Assembly (NCBI GenBank): GCA_963832715.1
Contig: CAWHVB010000010.1
Coordinates: 1-64,000 of the forward strand
DNA: 64,000 nt
Reading direction: 5' to 3'
Source: DATFVA01 sp963832715
Lineage (GTDB): Bacteria; Bacteroidota; Ignavibacteria; Ignavibacteriales; Ignavibacteriaceae
Part shown: one piece after another, positions 16,874 through 25,877 of the stretch
How positions within the stretch are numbered: the first letter of the stretch is position 1
Layout: each line of letters opens with the position of its first letter
Made by a program: the position numbers and the translations under genes
Notes under the pieces: model-generated
The model's database searches: none
Seen by the model: only the letters and a program-made list of their open reading frames with translations
Told to the model about the DNA's origin: nothing

Positions 16874-18787
16874 TTAATACTCTATGAGTTCTCCATTCTG
16901 CTTTACCTGGAAACTGCTTTTTTTAGTTTCAACTTTAAAAAGGTTCACAAGCGACTGCAGGTTATTGGTGAGGCGGTTAAGGTCCTCCGCCGTCCTTGCC
17001 ACCTGCTGAGTTCCCGATGCACTCTGATGGATTACGCTGCTAATTCCTTCAATATTCTTACTTATCTGTTCTGCTGCTGAAGATTGTTCTTCGCTTGCAG
17101 CAGAAATCTGTCCTACAAGGTCCGCGACCTTCACTGTGCTGTCTGTAATCTCAAACAGAAAGGATTCAACGTCGCGGGTATTGGCCATCCCGGCCTCAAC
17201 CAGTACCTTTGCCTCGTGCATCGCTTCATCCGCTGTATGTGCTTCTGATTGAACCTTTTTAATTGTATCCGCAATTTCTTTCGTAGCCCTGGTTGTTCTT
17301 TCGGCCAGCTTCCTTACCTCATCTGCCACTACTGCAAATCCTCTTCCCTGATCGCCTGCCCGTGCCGCTTCTATTGCTGCATTAAGTGCAAGCAGGTTCG
17401 TCTGGTCTGCTATGTCATCTATTACCTGGGTGATCTCCCCGATCTGTTCACTCTGTTTTGCAAGCGACTGTACGACGCCGGCTACTTTTTGGGCCGAGGT
17501 TACTATCTTCTCTATGCTTTCCTTTGTATCCTTTACTTTCTCTTTCCCTTTTTCTGCAATCGCTTTTGTTCCAGTGGCAGAGATTGATGCGGTTTCTGTG
17601 TTCTTCGAAGTTTCCAGGATTGTTCTTGTCATTTCTTCCACTGCTGCCGCTATTTCCGAAGTTTGAGCTGATTGCTCCTGTGCACCTGCTGCCATCTGCT
17701 CGGTGCTTGACGAAATTTCACTGCTGGCGCTTGCCGTAGCTGCAACTGCATCGTTAACTTTTTCTATGAGTGAACGGATATTTATCACCGACTTATTAAA
17801 CCCATCATAGAGCTTCTTTATATCATCTTCTCTTTCGGCTTTTAACTCTACTGTAAGATCCCCCTCACTGAATTTTTTTATCTTTTGAAGCATTTCTTCG
17901 ACACTTGCATTAAGATAATTTTTCTGTTCTTCCGACTCCCTTACCGCTTCCTCAACTTTTCTTTCTACTGAAGCTTTTTCTTCATTTAGTTCTTCTATTC
18001 CCAGTTTAATACCTTTAACCATAGATTTAAGAGATTCGCTTAAGAAGCCTACTTCATCGTTATGCTGCTTTGGTATCTGAACTTCAAGGTTTCCTTTTGC
18101 TACTTCTTCAGCGCTCCTGGATAGTTCACCTATTGATTTACTTAGTTTCGACGATATCAGAATTGCCTGGATAATGCCGAGAAGTAGAGCCGTCAGAACA
18201 ACTATGATTAAAACGGCGGTGGCGTCACTTGCTGTCTGATCAGAGCTGTCATGAAGTTCCTTTGCAACCACACCCTGTATATTCAGAAGCTGTTCTGCAT
18301 CGGAAATTGCATTCTTAAATTTTCCCTTGGCTTCGCCGAAAATAAGATTCTTTGCAGCAGCTTTATTATTTTCACCACTAAGCCCGACAATTTGTGTTCT
18401 TATTGTTTTATACTCGGCCCAGCTGTTCCTGAAGCTCTGAAGTGCTTCTGTTTCCTCCGCGGTTAGATAGGTTTTGGAATATTTTTCAAGTCTCTCCTCT
18501 ATTACTTTGTCTTCAGCTTCGATACTGTTCTCATACTTGTGCATTTCTTCCTGTGTTTGGCTTATGTAATGATCAACTACATCTATTCTCATCTTATACA
18601 TAGCTTTTACAATTTCAGAAAGGTCAAGAGCAGGAACAAGCCTGTCGTTATACATAGAAGTCATCTGCGGAATTATTTTGTTTATTCCGTAATAACCTGT
18701 ATATCCTACTGTTCCCGTTAATATCAGCACTACCCCGAACGAAATGAATAATTTATATTTTATTTTAAGATTATAAAACCAGCTCAT
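16874..18787 (-). CDS. Methyl-accepting chemotaxis protein
   Basis: The 637-residue protein has TM1 (about 10-33), a four-helix-bundle sensor (about 34-190) and TM2 (about 192-213). A HAMP domain (about 214-268) is followed by a second HAMP-like segment (about 293-345: FSEGDLTVELKAEREDDIKKL) and the signalling hairpin, whose tip reads NLLALNAAIEAARAGDQGRG. No C-terminal CheR-tether pentapeptide is seen. It senses a periplasmic or redox/light-linked signal and passes it through CheW to a CheA kinase. It starts 3 bases after the stop of the receiver-kinase gene, with AGGATG upstream, so the two are co-transcribed. Confidence 0.93.
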   Translation of the reverse strand: MSWFYNLKIKYKLFISFGVVLILTGTVGYTGYYGINKIIPQMTSMYNDRLVPALDLSEIVKAMYKMRIDVVDHYISQTQEEMHKYENSIEAEDKVIEERLEKYSKTYLTAEETEALQSFRNSWAEYKTIRTQIVGLSGENNKAAAKNLIFGEAKGKFKNAISDAEQLLNIQGVVAKELHDSSDQTASDATAVLIIVVLTALLLGIIQAILISSKLSKSIGELSRSAEEVAKGNLEVQIPKQHNDEVGFLSESLKSMVKGIKLGIEELNEEKASVERKVEEAVRESEEQKNYLNASVEEMLQKIKKFSEGDLTVELKAEREDDIKKLYDGFNKSVINIRSLIEKVNDAVAATASASSEISSSTEQMAAGAQEQSAQTSEIAAAVEEMTRTILETSKNTETASISATGTKAIAEKGKEKVKDTKESIEKIVTSAQKVAGVVQSLAKQSEQIGEITQVIDDIADQTNLLALNAAIEAARAGDQGRGFAVVADEVRKLAERTTRATKEIADTIKKVQSEAHTADEAMHEAKVLVEAGMANTRDVESFLFEITDSTVKVADLVGQISAASEEQSSAAEQISKNIEGISSVIHQSASGTQQVARTAEDLNRLTNNLQSLVNLFKVETKKSSFQVKQNGELIEY

Positions 18788-18790
18788 ATT

Positions 18791-19879
18791 TCATCCTAAT
18801 TTTTTAATTGGTAGAAAGATTTTTATTATTGTTGAATTCTGAACTTTACTCTCGATACTTAGCCCGAGTTGATAAATTTCGGCTATTTTATTTGCGATGG
18901 TCAATCCAAGTCCTGTTCCCATCTGACAATGAATTTCCCTGTCAAACTGTCTGAAGGTGCCTATTTCTTTTATTTGTTCGTTTGTCATTCCAACCCCGGA
19001 GTCTTCAATTTTACAGACACCGAATTCTCCTTCATGGACCAATGAAATATTTACCGCAGTTCCCTCCTTTGAAAACTTGAATGCATTCTCAATAAGTTCG
19101 GTAACAAGTATTTTTAAATGTTCCTCCGATATCCTCACTTCCATATTTTGAACATTCAAATGAAGATCCTCAACCCTGTTGAATTTTTGGGCTGTTTCGA
19201 GCGCTGCATTTGAAATCAAAACGGCAGGCTCATTAAAGCGGGATTCATTAATTAAATCATATTTCTTCTTGAGTGCATCTGTTACTTCGAGGCGGGTAAA
19301 TACAAGAAATTTCTCTACCAGCTTCAGCAGGTCAAATCCTGCAGTGTTGATCCTCTGGGCAAGTTCTGCAATATTATCCCGGTCAAGGTCGTAAACATCC
19401 TCATTTATTATCTGTGAATAACCGAGTACGGAGATCAGCGGGGTTCTGAGTTCGTGCGGCAAAGTCATCGATATATTTTTAAATATCTTATTCAGTTTCT
19501 CTTCGGAATTATTCTTTTTTCTGAGACGTGAGTTTACAGCATTAAGAAGGTCGTCTGCTTTGTATGGTTTTGTGAGATAATCGTCGGCTCCGATATTCAT
19601 TCCCATTCTTATGTCGGAAGCTCCTGTCCTTGCAGAAAGAAATATGAACGGGATCGAAGAGGTTGATTGATCTTTCTGCAGCTCGGTTAACACACCATAA
19701 CCGTCAACTTCCGGCATCAGGATATCGGAAATTATCAGAGCCGGGGAAATTTGTTTCGCTTTTTCTATACCTGCTCTGCCATTTTCTGCTTCATAAGTTT
19801 CAAAGCCTTCTTCATTTAATAGTTCAATGATGCTGCTGCGTACAGATTCGTCGTCTTCAATTACTAGTATTCGGTCCAT
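18791..19879 (-). CDS. Receiver-histidine kinase hybrid
   Basis: In this 362-residue protein an N-terminal receiver domain (residues 1-120, phospho-acceptor Asp52 in SDILMPEVDG, Lys104) is joined directly to a short HisKA (His142 in LPHELRTPL) and an HATPase domain (about 225-360: ENAFKFS, DSGVGM, GTGLGL). It has no membrane part. Such REC-kinase proteins take a phosphate or allosteric signal from another kinase, here likely the LOV kinase two genes upstream, and act as relay. GGATC precedes the ATG. The gene follows the LytTR regulator by ~140 bases. Confidence 0.88.
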   Translation of the reverse strand: MDRILVIEDDESVRSSIIELLNEEGFETYEAENGRAGIEKAKQISPALIISDILMPEVDGYGVLTELQKDQSTSSIPFIFLSARTGASDIRMGMNIGADDYLTKPYKADDLLNAVNSRLRKKNNSEEKLNKIFKNISMTLPHELRTPLISVLGYSQIINEDVYDLDRDNIAELAQRINTAGFDLLKLVEKFLVFTRLEVTDALKKKYDLINESRFNEPAVLISNAALETAQKFNRVEDLHLNVQNMEVRISEEHLKILVTELIENAFKFSKEGTAVNISLVHEGEFGVCKIEDSGVGMTNEQIKEIGTFRQFDREIHCQMGTGLGLTIANKIAEIYQLGLSIESKVQNSTIIKIFLPIKKLG

Positions 19880-20018
19880 AATAGTGATCCTTAATTATTT
19901 TATTTTCCTACTCAAATATTCGAAAGGATAGAAAGATTCTGAATATTAATGCAATAAGCGGTATTGAAGAAGAATAAGCGGTTATGAAGAACGATAAGGT
20001 GAGAAAAAAGCGTCCGTA

Positions 20019-20786
20019 TTATTTATAATGCAGCGAATTCTTAAGTTTGGCTGAATATCGTCTGCTGATGACGAACCTTTCGGGGATATTTTTCAGGTGT
20101 ACAGAAAGTGAATTGTTGAACCAGTTTTCAATTTTCACAATTGAATTAATGTTGATGATAGTCGATCTGTGGATCCGGAGAAATGTATCGGCAGGAAGCA
20201 ATTGTTCCCATTCTTTAAGCAGGCGTCTTACCGTAAATTTGGTCTTGTCGGAGGTGTAAACATATGTATAATCGGCGAATGCGGTTATGCAGTCAATTGA
20301 TTCCGTTTTTACAATTTTTACCTGGCCGTTATGCTTAAGAGCAATATGTCCGTTAAGAGGGGGGCGGGCATCTTCTGAGGCGGTCTTTTCATTTGTTTTC
20401 AGCTGATGTTCGAGTATTTCTTTTTTTTTAAGCCTTATCTCCACGGCTTTAATAAGCTCTTCTATACGAAAAGGCTTCGTAAGATAATCATCAGCACCCA
20501 GTTCCATACCATGCCTTATATTATCTTTTTCAACCCGGGCAGATAAAAAAATGAAGGGTATCAGGGAAGTATTTTCTTCTTTTAACAGGGTAGATATGAC
20601 TTCGTATCCATCCATCACGGGCATCATCACATCGCAGATGATCAGATCGGGCTTGAGTTCTCTGGCCAGATCGAGTCCTGATTTTCCGTTCATTGCCGTA
20701 AATATCTTATATCCTTCACCCTCCAGGATGTCCGATATCGACTGCTGAATTGAAGGATCATCTTCAATAATCAATATCCTTTTCAT
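20019..20786 (-). CDS. LytTR-family response regulator
   Basis: The better start is the ATG at 20786 (AAGG seven bases upstream), one base after the LOV kinase stop. The frame is open 60 bases further up, but that part is unlike protein. The 255 residues hold a receiver domain (Asp52 in CDVMMPVMDG, Lys104) and a C-terminal LytTR DNA-binding domain (about 150-250: ADYTYVYTSDKTKFTVRRLLKEWE, FLRIHRSTIINI). LytTR regulators bind direct repeats upstream of target genes. The tight coupling makes it the cognate regulator of the LOV kinase. Confidence 0.9.
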   Translation of the reverse strand: MKRILIIEDDPSIQQSISDILEGEGYKIFTAMNGKSGLDLARELKPDLIICDVMMPVMDGYEVISTLLKEENTSLIPFIFLSARVEKDNIRHGMELGADDYLTKPFRIEELIKAVEIRLKKKEILEHQLKTNEKTASEDARPPLNGHIALKHNGQVKIVKTESIDCITAFADYTYVYTSDKTKFTVRRLLKEWEQLLPADTFLRIHRSTIININSIVKIENWFNNSLSVHLKNIPERFVISRRYSAKLKNSLHYK

Positions 20787-20787
20787 A

Positions 20788-23070
20788 CTAACCTTCAAGA
20801 GGAATAATAACGTTAAAAGTTGTCCCCTTATTAGGAGTACTATCAAATTCTATCCTGCCGTTATGCAGATGAACCGCCCTCTGCAGAATAGAAAGTCCCA
20901 GACCGGTGCCTGAGATGTTTTCTATATTTCTTCCCCTGAAGAAGGGCTGGAATAATTTTTCTTTATCGGATTCGGGTATACCGATTCCTTCATCTTTTAT
21001 TGTAATCAGAAGTTCCTTAAGTTCCTTTCGTATGGAGAAATAAATATTGCCTCCCCTCGGTGAGTATTTAACTGCGTTGCTCAGAAGGTTATTGAGAATA
21101 TGATGCATTAGTTTTTCATCCAGCACAGCAGTAATATCACCGCCGAACTCCGGAATTATTTTGTGCATAGGAGTAAGTGTAGGCTGGATTTCCTGCAGAA
21201 CTGTTTCGGCAATCCTCCTTGCATCAATCTCCTGCGGATTAAATATAAGTTTTCCCGTCTCCGCCCTGTTAAGCATCAGCACATCATTTATCATCTCATT
21301 CATATTAAGAACCGACTTCACTATCCTTCCAAGCGTTTCAAGCTTCTTTTCATCCGTCCATTTGGAATTATATCTCTGTAATAATTCGGCAGACGCCAGG
21401 ATCGATGTAAGAGGAGTTCTGAACTCGTGAGAGATTGTCGAGACGAACCTTGATTTGAGATCATTAAGCTCAATCTCTTTCTCTAGGGATTCCTTCATCC
21501 TTTCTTCGGTCTTTCTTCTTTCCGTTACGTCAGTCAGAGTACCCGAAGTTCCGATGATGTTATCATTTTCATCGAGCGTAAGCCTGGCAAAAACTTCTAT
21601 CCATCTGAAACCGGAGTTCTTAGTAAGATACCTTATAGTATGCCTGCAGTAACTTTTTTCCCTGTTAATGAGCGGAAGGAAAAGTTTCTGGTTTCTTTCC
21701 CTGTCGTCAGGATGTACGAAGTCGAGAAAATTCTTACCTAAGCTTTCCTTCAAAGAGAACCCGGTAATTTCCTCCCATGCAGGATTAAGGAACGTCCACA
21801 AACCCTGTGCATCGGTTTGAAAGATTACTTCCTTAATATTATCAACCACCTGTCGGTATTTCTTTTCGCTCTCCCTTAAAGCAAGCTCTGAATTCTTTCG
21901 CTCAGAGATGTCGGTAAATACCGCAAGAAGATATTTCGGCTGGTCCACTTCGTGATTAACTACTGCACAACTAAGCTCGATCGGAATAGTCTGCCCGTTC
22001 TTTTTAAATACATCAAGCTCACCATTCCACTTTTTGCCTGCTAATACGGCAGGCAATATCTCATTTATCAGGGCAGCTTTGCCTTTTTCATCTGTAAATT
22101 CAAAAATCGATTTGTTAACTAATTCAGTCTCATCCGAATAGCTGCCGATAGATACAATGCTTGGATTTACGTACACTATCGTTCCATCCATATCAGCCAG
22201 CAGAATTCCCGATGGGGAATTTTCAACGGCCCTGCTGAGCGACCTTATTCTTTCTTCATCCTTAACACGCCTTGTAATATCTTTAACAATATTACACAAC
22301 ATATATCCCGTGCCTGATCTTATTGCGGTCACCTGGACACTAACAATTTTAGCTCCGCTGGGGAAATCAACTGTATATTTTTGCTCAAAGGGCGGAACAA
22401 TGCCCGACGCCAGGGATTGCTGTATATTCTTTTTAATTTCATCTCTGTCCGATTGAACAGAAAGGCCCTGTATTTCCCAGAGGTATTTGCCCAGTACATC
22501 CCGGGAGCCTATTCCCGTTATCTCTTCATGTTTTTTATTACACTCTATAATCAGTCCTGATTCGTCGGTCAGTATAATACCATCATCAAGGTTTTCAACT
22601 ACCGATCTGAATTTTTCTTCACTGCGTTTGCCTGCCTCTTCAGCCAGTATTCTTTCTGTAACATCGCTTTGAATGCCTATAAAATTTCTAATTCTGCCGT
22701 TTTCATCATACACCGGCGATATAGAAAGTTCATTCCAGAACTTTGTACCGTTCTTTCGATAGTTTACGATGATCTCTTTACAGCTTTCCTTTTTTTGAAT
22801 TGACAATCTTATTTTGTCCAGCGAAGATTGGGATGTCCCGGGACCCTGCAGGAAGCGGCAGTTTCTTCCCAGAGCTTCTCCCGCTGTATATCCTGTTATC
22901 CTTTCAAATGCGGCGTTACAGAAAACAATCGGATTATCGGTTCTGTTGGGATCCGTAATGATGACGCCATTAGAAGCAGAATCAATGGCCCTTTTCAAAA
23001 GTAGAGTTTCAGGATCAGGAAATTTGCTTCGCGAATCCTTTATTTCATCAGTATCAGCAGAATATTTCAT
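20788..23070 (-). CDS. LOV-domain (blue-light) multi-PAS histidine kinase
   Basis: The 760-residue soluble kinase opens with a domain (about 24-140) that carries the LOV signature: GRNCRFLQG with Cys71 in the position that forms the flavin adduct, preceded by NPIVFCNAAFERITGY. It continues with NYRKNGTKFWNELSISP and FIGIQSDVTER, which hold the flavin-contacting Asn and Gln residues. Three more PAS domains follow (about 145-265, 270-390, 395-515). Then come HisKA with His548 (SHEFRTPL) and an HATPase domain (NLLSNAVKYSP, DEGIGIP, GTGLGL). By family knowledge FMN-bound LOV switches kinase activity on blue light. It sits between cheW and the LytTR regulator, with 23 and 1 bases between genes. 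Confidence 0.92.
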   Translation of the reverse strand: MKYSADTDEIKDSRSKFPDPETLLLKRAIDSASNGVIITDPNRTDNPIVFCNAAFERITGYTAGEALGRNCRFLQGPGTSQSSLDKIRLSIQKKESCKEIIVNYRKNGTKFWNELSISPVYDENGRIRNFIGIQSDVTERILAEEAGKRSEEKFRSVVENLDDGIILTDESGLIIECNKKHEEITGIGSRDVLGKYLWEIQGLSVQSDRDEIKKNIQQSLASGIVPPFEQKYTVDFPSGAKIVSVQVTAIRSGTGYMLCNIVKDITRRVKDEERIRSLSRAVENSPSGILLADMDGTIVYVNPSIVSIGSYSDETELVNKSIFEFTDEKGKAALINEILPAVLAGKKWNGELDVFKKNGQTIPIELSCAVVNHEVDQPKYLLAVFTDISERKNSELALRESEKKYRQVVDNIKEVIFQTDAQGLWTFLNPAWEEITGFSLKESLGKNFLDFVHPDDRERNQKLFLPLINREKSYCRHTIRYLTKNSGFRWIEVFARLTLDENDNIIGTSGTLTDVTERRKTEERMKESLEKEIELNDLKSRFVSTISHEFRTPLTSILASAELLQRYNSKWTDEKKLETLGRIVKSVLNMNEMINDVLMLNRAETGKLIFNPQEIDARRIAETVLQEIQPTLTPMHKIIPEFGGDITAVLDEKLMHHILNNLLSNAVKYSPRGGNIYFSIRKELKELLITIKDEGIGIPESDKEKLFQPFFRGRNIENISGTGLGLSILQRAVHLHNGRIEFDSTPNKGTTFNVIIPLEG

Positions 23071-23093
23071 ATTGAAACGAGAATTATTTTATC

Positions 23094-23582
23094 TTATCCA
23101 ATGGCCGACTGCAGCTTTGCTTCCTGTTCGGTTGATAAGATCTTTGTAAGATCCAGCAGGATTAGTAGCCTATCCTCAAGTTTTCCTACGGATTTAATGT
23201 ATTCAGAATTTACTCCTGTAACCAGGTCGGGCGGAGCTTCGGTAATGTTTTTAGGGATTCTGAGGACTTCGTTAACAGCATCAACTATAAATCCTACAGT
23301 TCTCCCATTCACCTCAACTACTATAATCCTTGTACTTTTATCGTGTTCTTTTTTTGGCATTCCTAATTTAGTTCTCAGATCGATCACAGGTATTACTCTT
23401 CCCCTCAGATTAATAACTCCGTCTACAAAGTCTGGTGCATTGGGTACACTTGTAATCTGCACCATCCTGTTAATTTCCTGTACGTAAAGAATATCTACAG
23501 CGAATTCTTCATTACCAATAATAAAACTTACCAGCTGGAGAAGTTCTGAATTATCATTTTGATTCACGCTATCAGCAGACAT
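23094..23582 (-). CDS. cheW: CheW coupling protein
   Basis: The 162-residue protein spans one CheW domain: LVSFIIGNEEFAVDILYVQEI, then VINLRGRVIPVIDLRTKLGM, then GFIVDAVNEVLRIP, ending at the usual family length. CheW links chemoreceptors to CheA. It is first in the leftward island, with AAAGGA before its ATG, and is followed at 23 bases by the LOV kinase. No CheA is in the window, so its kinase partner must be encoded elsewhere, or the LOV kinase group substitutes in some way. Confidence 0.93.
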   Translation of the reverse strand: MSADSVNQNDNSELLQLVSFIIGNEEFAVDILYVQEINRMVQITSVPNAPDFVDGVINLRGRVIPVIDLRTKLGMPKKEHDKSTRIIVVEVNGRTVGFIVDAVNEVLRIPKNITEAPPDLVTGVNSEYIKSVGKLEDRLLILLDLTKILSTEQEAKLQSAIG

Positions 23583-24010
23583 ACCATTCCTTTCATTTCT
23601 AAAATGCTTAATTAATTATCGAAATATTTCCGGATGAGTTTATAACCGGCGAAAAAGTCTTTCCCCGCCTAAAATATTCCGGTAACTTCACGAGTGGAGT
23701 TAAAATTATGTGCACCGGCATAATAATGTTAAGATAAAGTCTTCATGGTGTTAAAAACATTTGCAGCTGCCTGAAAGTTCATAATTGGACGAAAGAAATT
23801 ACGGGCAAGGAATGTATCTCCAATAAGAGGCCTTTTATTGCGGAGTCCCGGGTAGTATTAAATCCGGTCCGGTTTGTTGTATAAAAAGACTATGCCGGAT
23901 AACATATACAGAACGCAGGCTGAACCTGCTCTAAATTATTTTTGTAAGCAAAAGGGTATCCGGTTTTGAAATTCCCCCGGACTAATTCCCGCGCCTTTAA
24001 TATTATAAGC
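23583..24010. other. Intergenic, promoter of signalling island
   Basis: 428 bases between cheW and the stop of the aldo/keto reductase gene, both leftward. No gene or repeat recognised. The leftward promoter for the cheW operon should lie near 23590-23700, but no convincing box was identified. Confidence 0.4.
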
Positions 24011-25000
24011 TCATCTGTCAATCATTTTTTGATTGGCTTCGGAATATCGTGCACCTTTTACTTCGATTGTTGATGATGCATTTTCAATCTTTTTAAGATC
24101 ATCCTCACTCAGTTCTAAATCAGCAGAACTAATATTCTCTTTAAGACGATGCAGTTTTGTTGTACCGGGTATTGGAACTATCCATGGTTTCTGTGCAAGT
24201 ATCCAGGCCAGTGCAATTTGAGCGGGAGTTGAATCTTTATCTCTGGCTATTTCGGTTAATAAATCAACCAGTGCTTTATTTGTTTTTCTGTTTTCTTCGG
24301 TAAAACGCGGAAGATTATTGCGAAAGTCATTTTTAGTGAATGTGGTATTTTCATCTATTTTGCCAGTTAAAAAGCCCCGTCCAAGCGGACTAAACGGGAC
24401 GAAACCGATTCCCAGTTCTTCGAGCACCGGCAATATTTCATCTTCCGGTTCTCTCCACCATATTGAATATTCGCTCTGCAGCGCTGTTACCGGCTGAATT
24501 GCGTGTGCTTTTCTAATGTTATTTATTCCCGCTTCCGACATTCCAAAATGTTTGACCTTTCCTTGGTTTATTAAGTCTTTTACCGTTCCTGCCGCATCCT
24601 CAATCGGAACATCCGGATCAACACGATGCTGATAAAGAAGATCAATGTAATCGGTTTTAAGTCTTTTTAACATAGCGTCAACAACCTGCTTTATATGATC
24701 GGGCCTGCTGTCCAATCCGATTTGTTTCCCTTCAGAATCAATTTTGAAACCGAATTTGGTTGCAATAACAACCTGGTGGCGAAACGGTGAGAGTGCTTCT
24801 CCAACCAGTTCTTCATTCGTGAATGGGCCGTATGTTTCAGCGGTGTCGAAAAATGTTATTCCAAGTTCGACAGCTTTTCTTGTCAGCGAAATCATTTCTT
24901 TTTTATCTCCAGGCTGACCATAACCAAAGCTCATCCCCATACAGCCGAATCCTAAAACTGAAACTTCAAGTCCGCTCTCTCCTAATTTTCGTTTTTTCAT
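24011..25000 (-). CDS. Aldo/keto reductase
   Basis: The 329-residue (beta/alpha)8 NADP-dependent oxidoreductase has the catalytic tetrad visible as Asp52, Tyr57 (FFDTAETYG), Lys82 (ATKFGF) and His125 (LLYQHRVD). The cofactor-loop motif VPIPGTTKLHRLKEN is present. Its similarity in style is to the YakC/IolS-like branch that reduces aldehydes and ketones. It stands alone between repeat-rich gaps. The substrate cannot be told from sequence. Confidence 0.92.
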   Translation of the reverse strand: MKKRKLGESGLEVSVLGFGCMGMSFGYGQPGDKKEMISLTRKAVELGITFFDTAETYGPFTNEELVGEALSPFRHQVVIATKFGFKIDSEGKQIGLDSRPDHIKQVVDAMLKRLKTDYIDLLYQHRVDPDVPIEDAAGTVKDLINQGKVKHFGMSEAGINNIRKAHAIQPVTALQSEYSIWWREPEDEILPVLEELGIGFVPFSPLGRGFLTGKIDENTTFTKNDFRNNLPRFTEENRKTNKALVDLLTEIARDKDSTPAQIALAWILAQKPWIVPIPGTTKLHRLKENISSADLELSEDDLKKIENASSTIEVKGARYSEANQKMIDR

Positions 25001-25105
25001 AATTATTGCCTGATATCTTAATTAATCTCTGCTGTTTAGGATACAAAAATAACATAATAAATACATTCGGCACGGATATAGACGGCGGGGTAGTGGATGC
25101 AAAAG

Positions 25106-25163
25106 TGAGAAGATGAGAAAATAAGAAGATAAGAAGGTAAGAAGATGAGAAGATGAGAAGGGA
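25106..25163 (+). repeat. Purine tract of 8-bp units
   Basis: Seven imperfect RAGAAGRT units in a row (GTGAGAAGATGAGAAAATAAG...), leading into a GTAATCCGGAGTGTAGCTCAGG segment and then the MITE-like element. The rest of the 25001-25505 gap has no gene. Confidence 0.7.
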
Positions 25164-25197
25164 GGAGTCCGTCGTAATCCGGAGTGTAGCTCAGGTC

Positions 25198-25324
25198 TCC
25201 CGAGGCTGTGTGAAAATCAAATCAGGGGGAAAACCCAGTGTGGCTGAATCCAAAAACTTTAAATTATTTATGGCGAGGGTAAGCGAAACAGCGTTTCGCT
25301 TTACATTTTCACACAGCCTCTCCC
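25198..25324 (+). mobile_element. MITE-like element copy 1 with target duplication
   Basis: A 119-bp element (25202-25320) starts GAGGCTGTGTGAAAAT and ends with its exact complement ATTTTCACACAGCCTC. Four-base direct repeats TCCC (25198-25201 and 25321-25324) flank it. An internal hairpin AGCGAAACAGCGTTTCGCT lies at 25282-25300. Outside the TCCC, the flanks form a palindrome (CTCAGGTC ... GACCTGAG), so the element sits in the centre of another small repeat. It has no transposase gene and must have been moved in trans. Confidence 0.8.
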
Positions 25325-25505
25325 GACCTGAGATATTATAAAACTGTTTTGCTTGAAAAGACATTTACCAGGATTAATACTTGATCATTGAAAATGTAAT
25401 TTACTTTATAATATAAATTGTATCCACTATTATGATATTATATGGGTTTTCAAACGTAACCCAATCAATTTTTTTACCGGGTATTTTTAATTCTATGCCT
25501 TCAAC

Positions 25506-25832
25506 TTAAACGGTCTTATCCAAATATTTCTTAATGATTGAATCAGGTTCAAGGTACATTGTAATTCTCTCATCTTCCGGGGGCACTTTCCTTTCCGGAT
25601 TTTTTAATATATACCCCCAGTGAGGGATTTCCTCGCGCGTACCACCAGGTTTAATAAACGTAACGATTCCCTGACCACTAACTATTGAAGGTCCGGAGAT
25701 ATTCCCGTCATAATAATTAAATTCATTTTTCTTTTCCTGGCTATCGCTTCTGAAAGCGTTTTCGTCTACAACTGTATAGCAGGCATTCAGCAAGAATACA
25801 GAAAGGATTATTATTGCAAAATAGTATTTCAT
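25506..25832 (-). CDS. Small lipoprotein, unknown function
   Basis: The 108 residues have a lipoprotein leader (MKYYFAIIILSVFLLNAC, modified Cys18). The mature part of ~90 residues is rich in charged residues and Gly/Pro, with no recognised domain. It lies 45 bases downstream of the stop-to-start gap of the erythromycin-esterase family gene on the same strand and may share its transcript. Confidence 0.65.
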   Translation of the reverse strand: MKYYFAIIILSVFLLNACYTVVDENAFRSDSQEKKNEFNYYDGNISGPSIVSGQGIVTFIKPGGTREEIPHWGYILKNPERKVPPEDERITMYLEPDSIIKKYLDKTV

Positions 25833-25877
25833 AAAGAATAATTTATCTTCCGCAGCTATGGGTTTGCAGCGTTTATT

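Noticed and set aside
25153..25341. Small protein encoded by the MITE (similar frames occur in all three copies)
   Set aside because: Similarity between copies follows from DNA identity of the element. Frames start and stop outside it, lack ribosome sites, and copy 2 disrupts the frame with palindromes.
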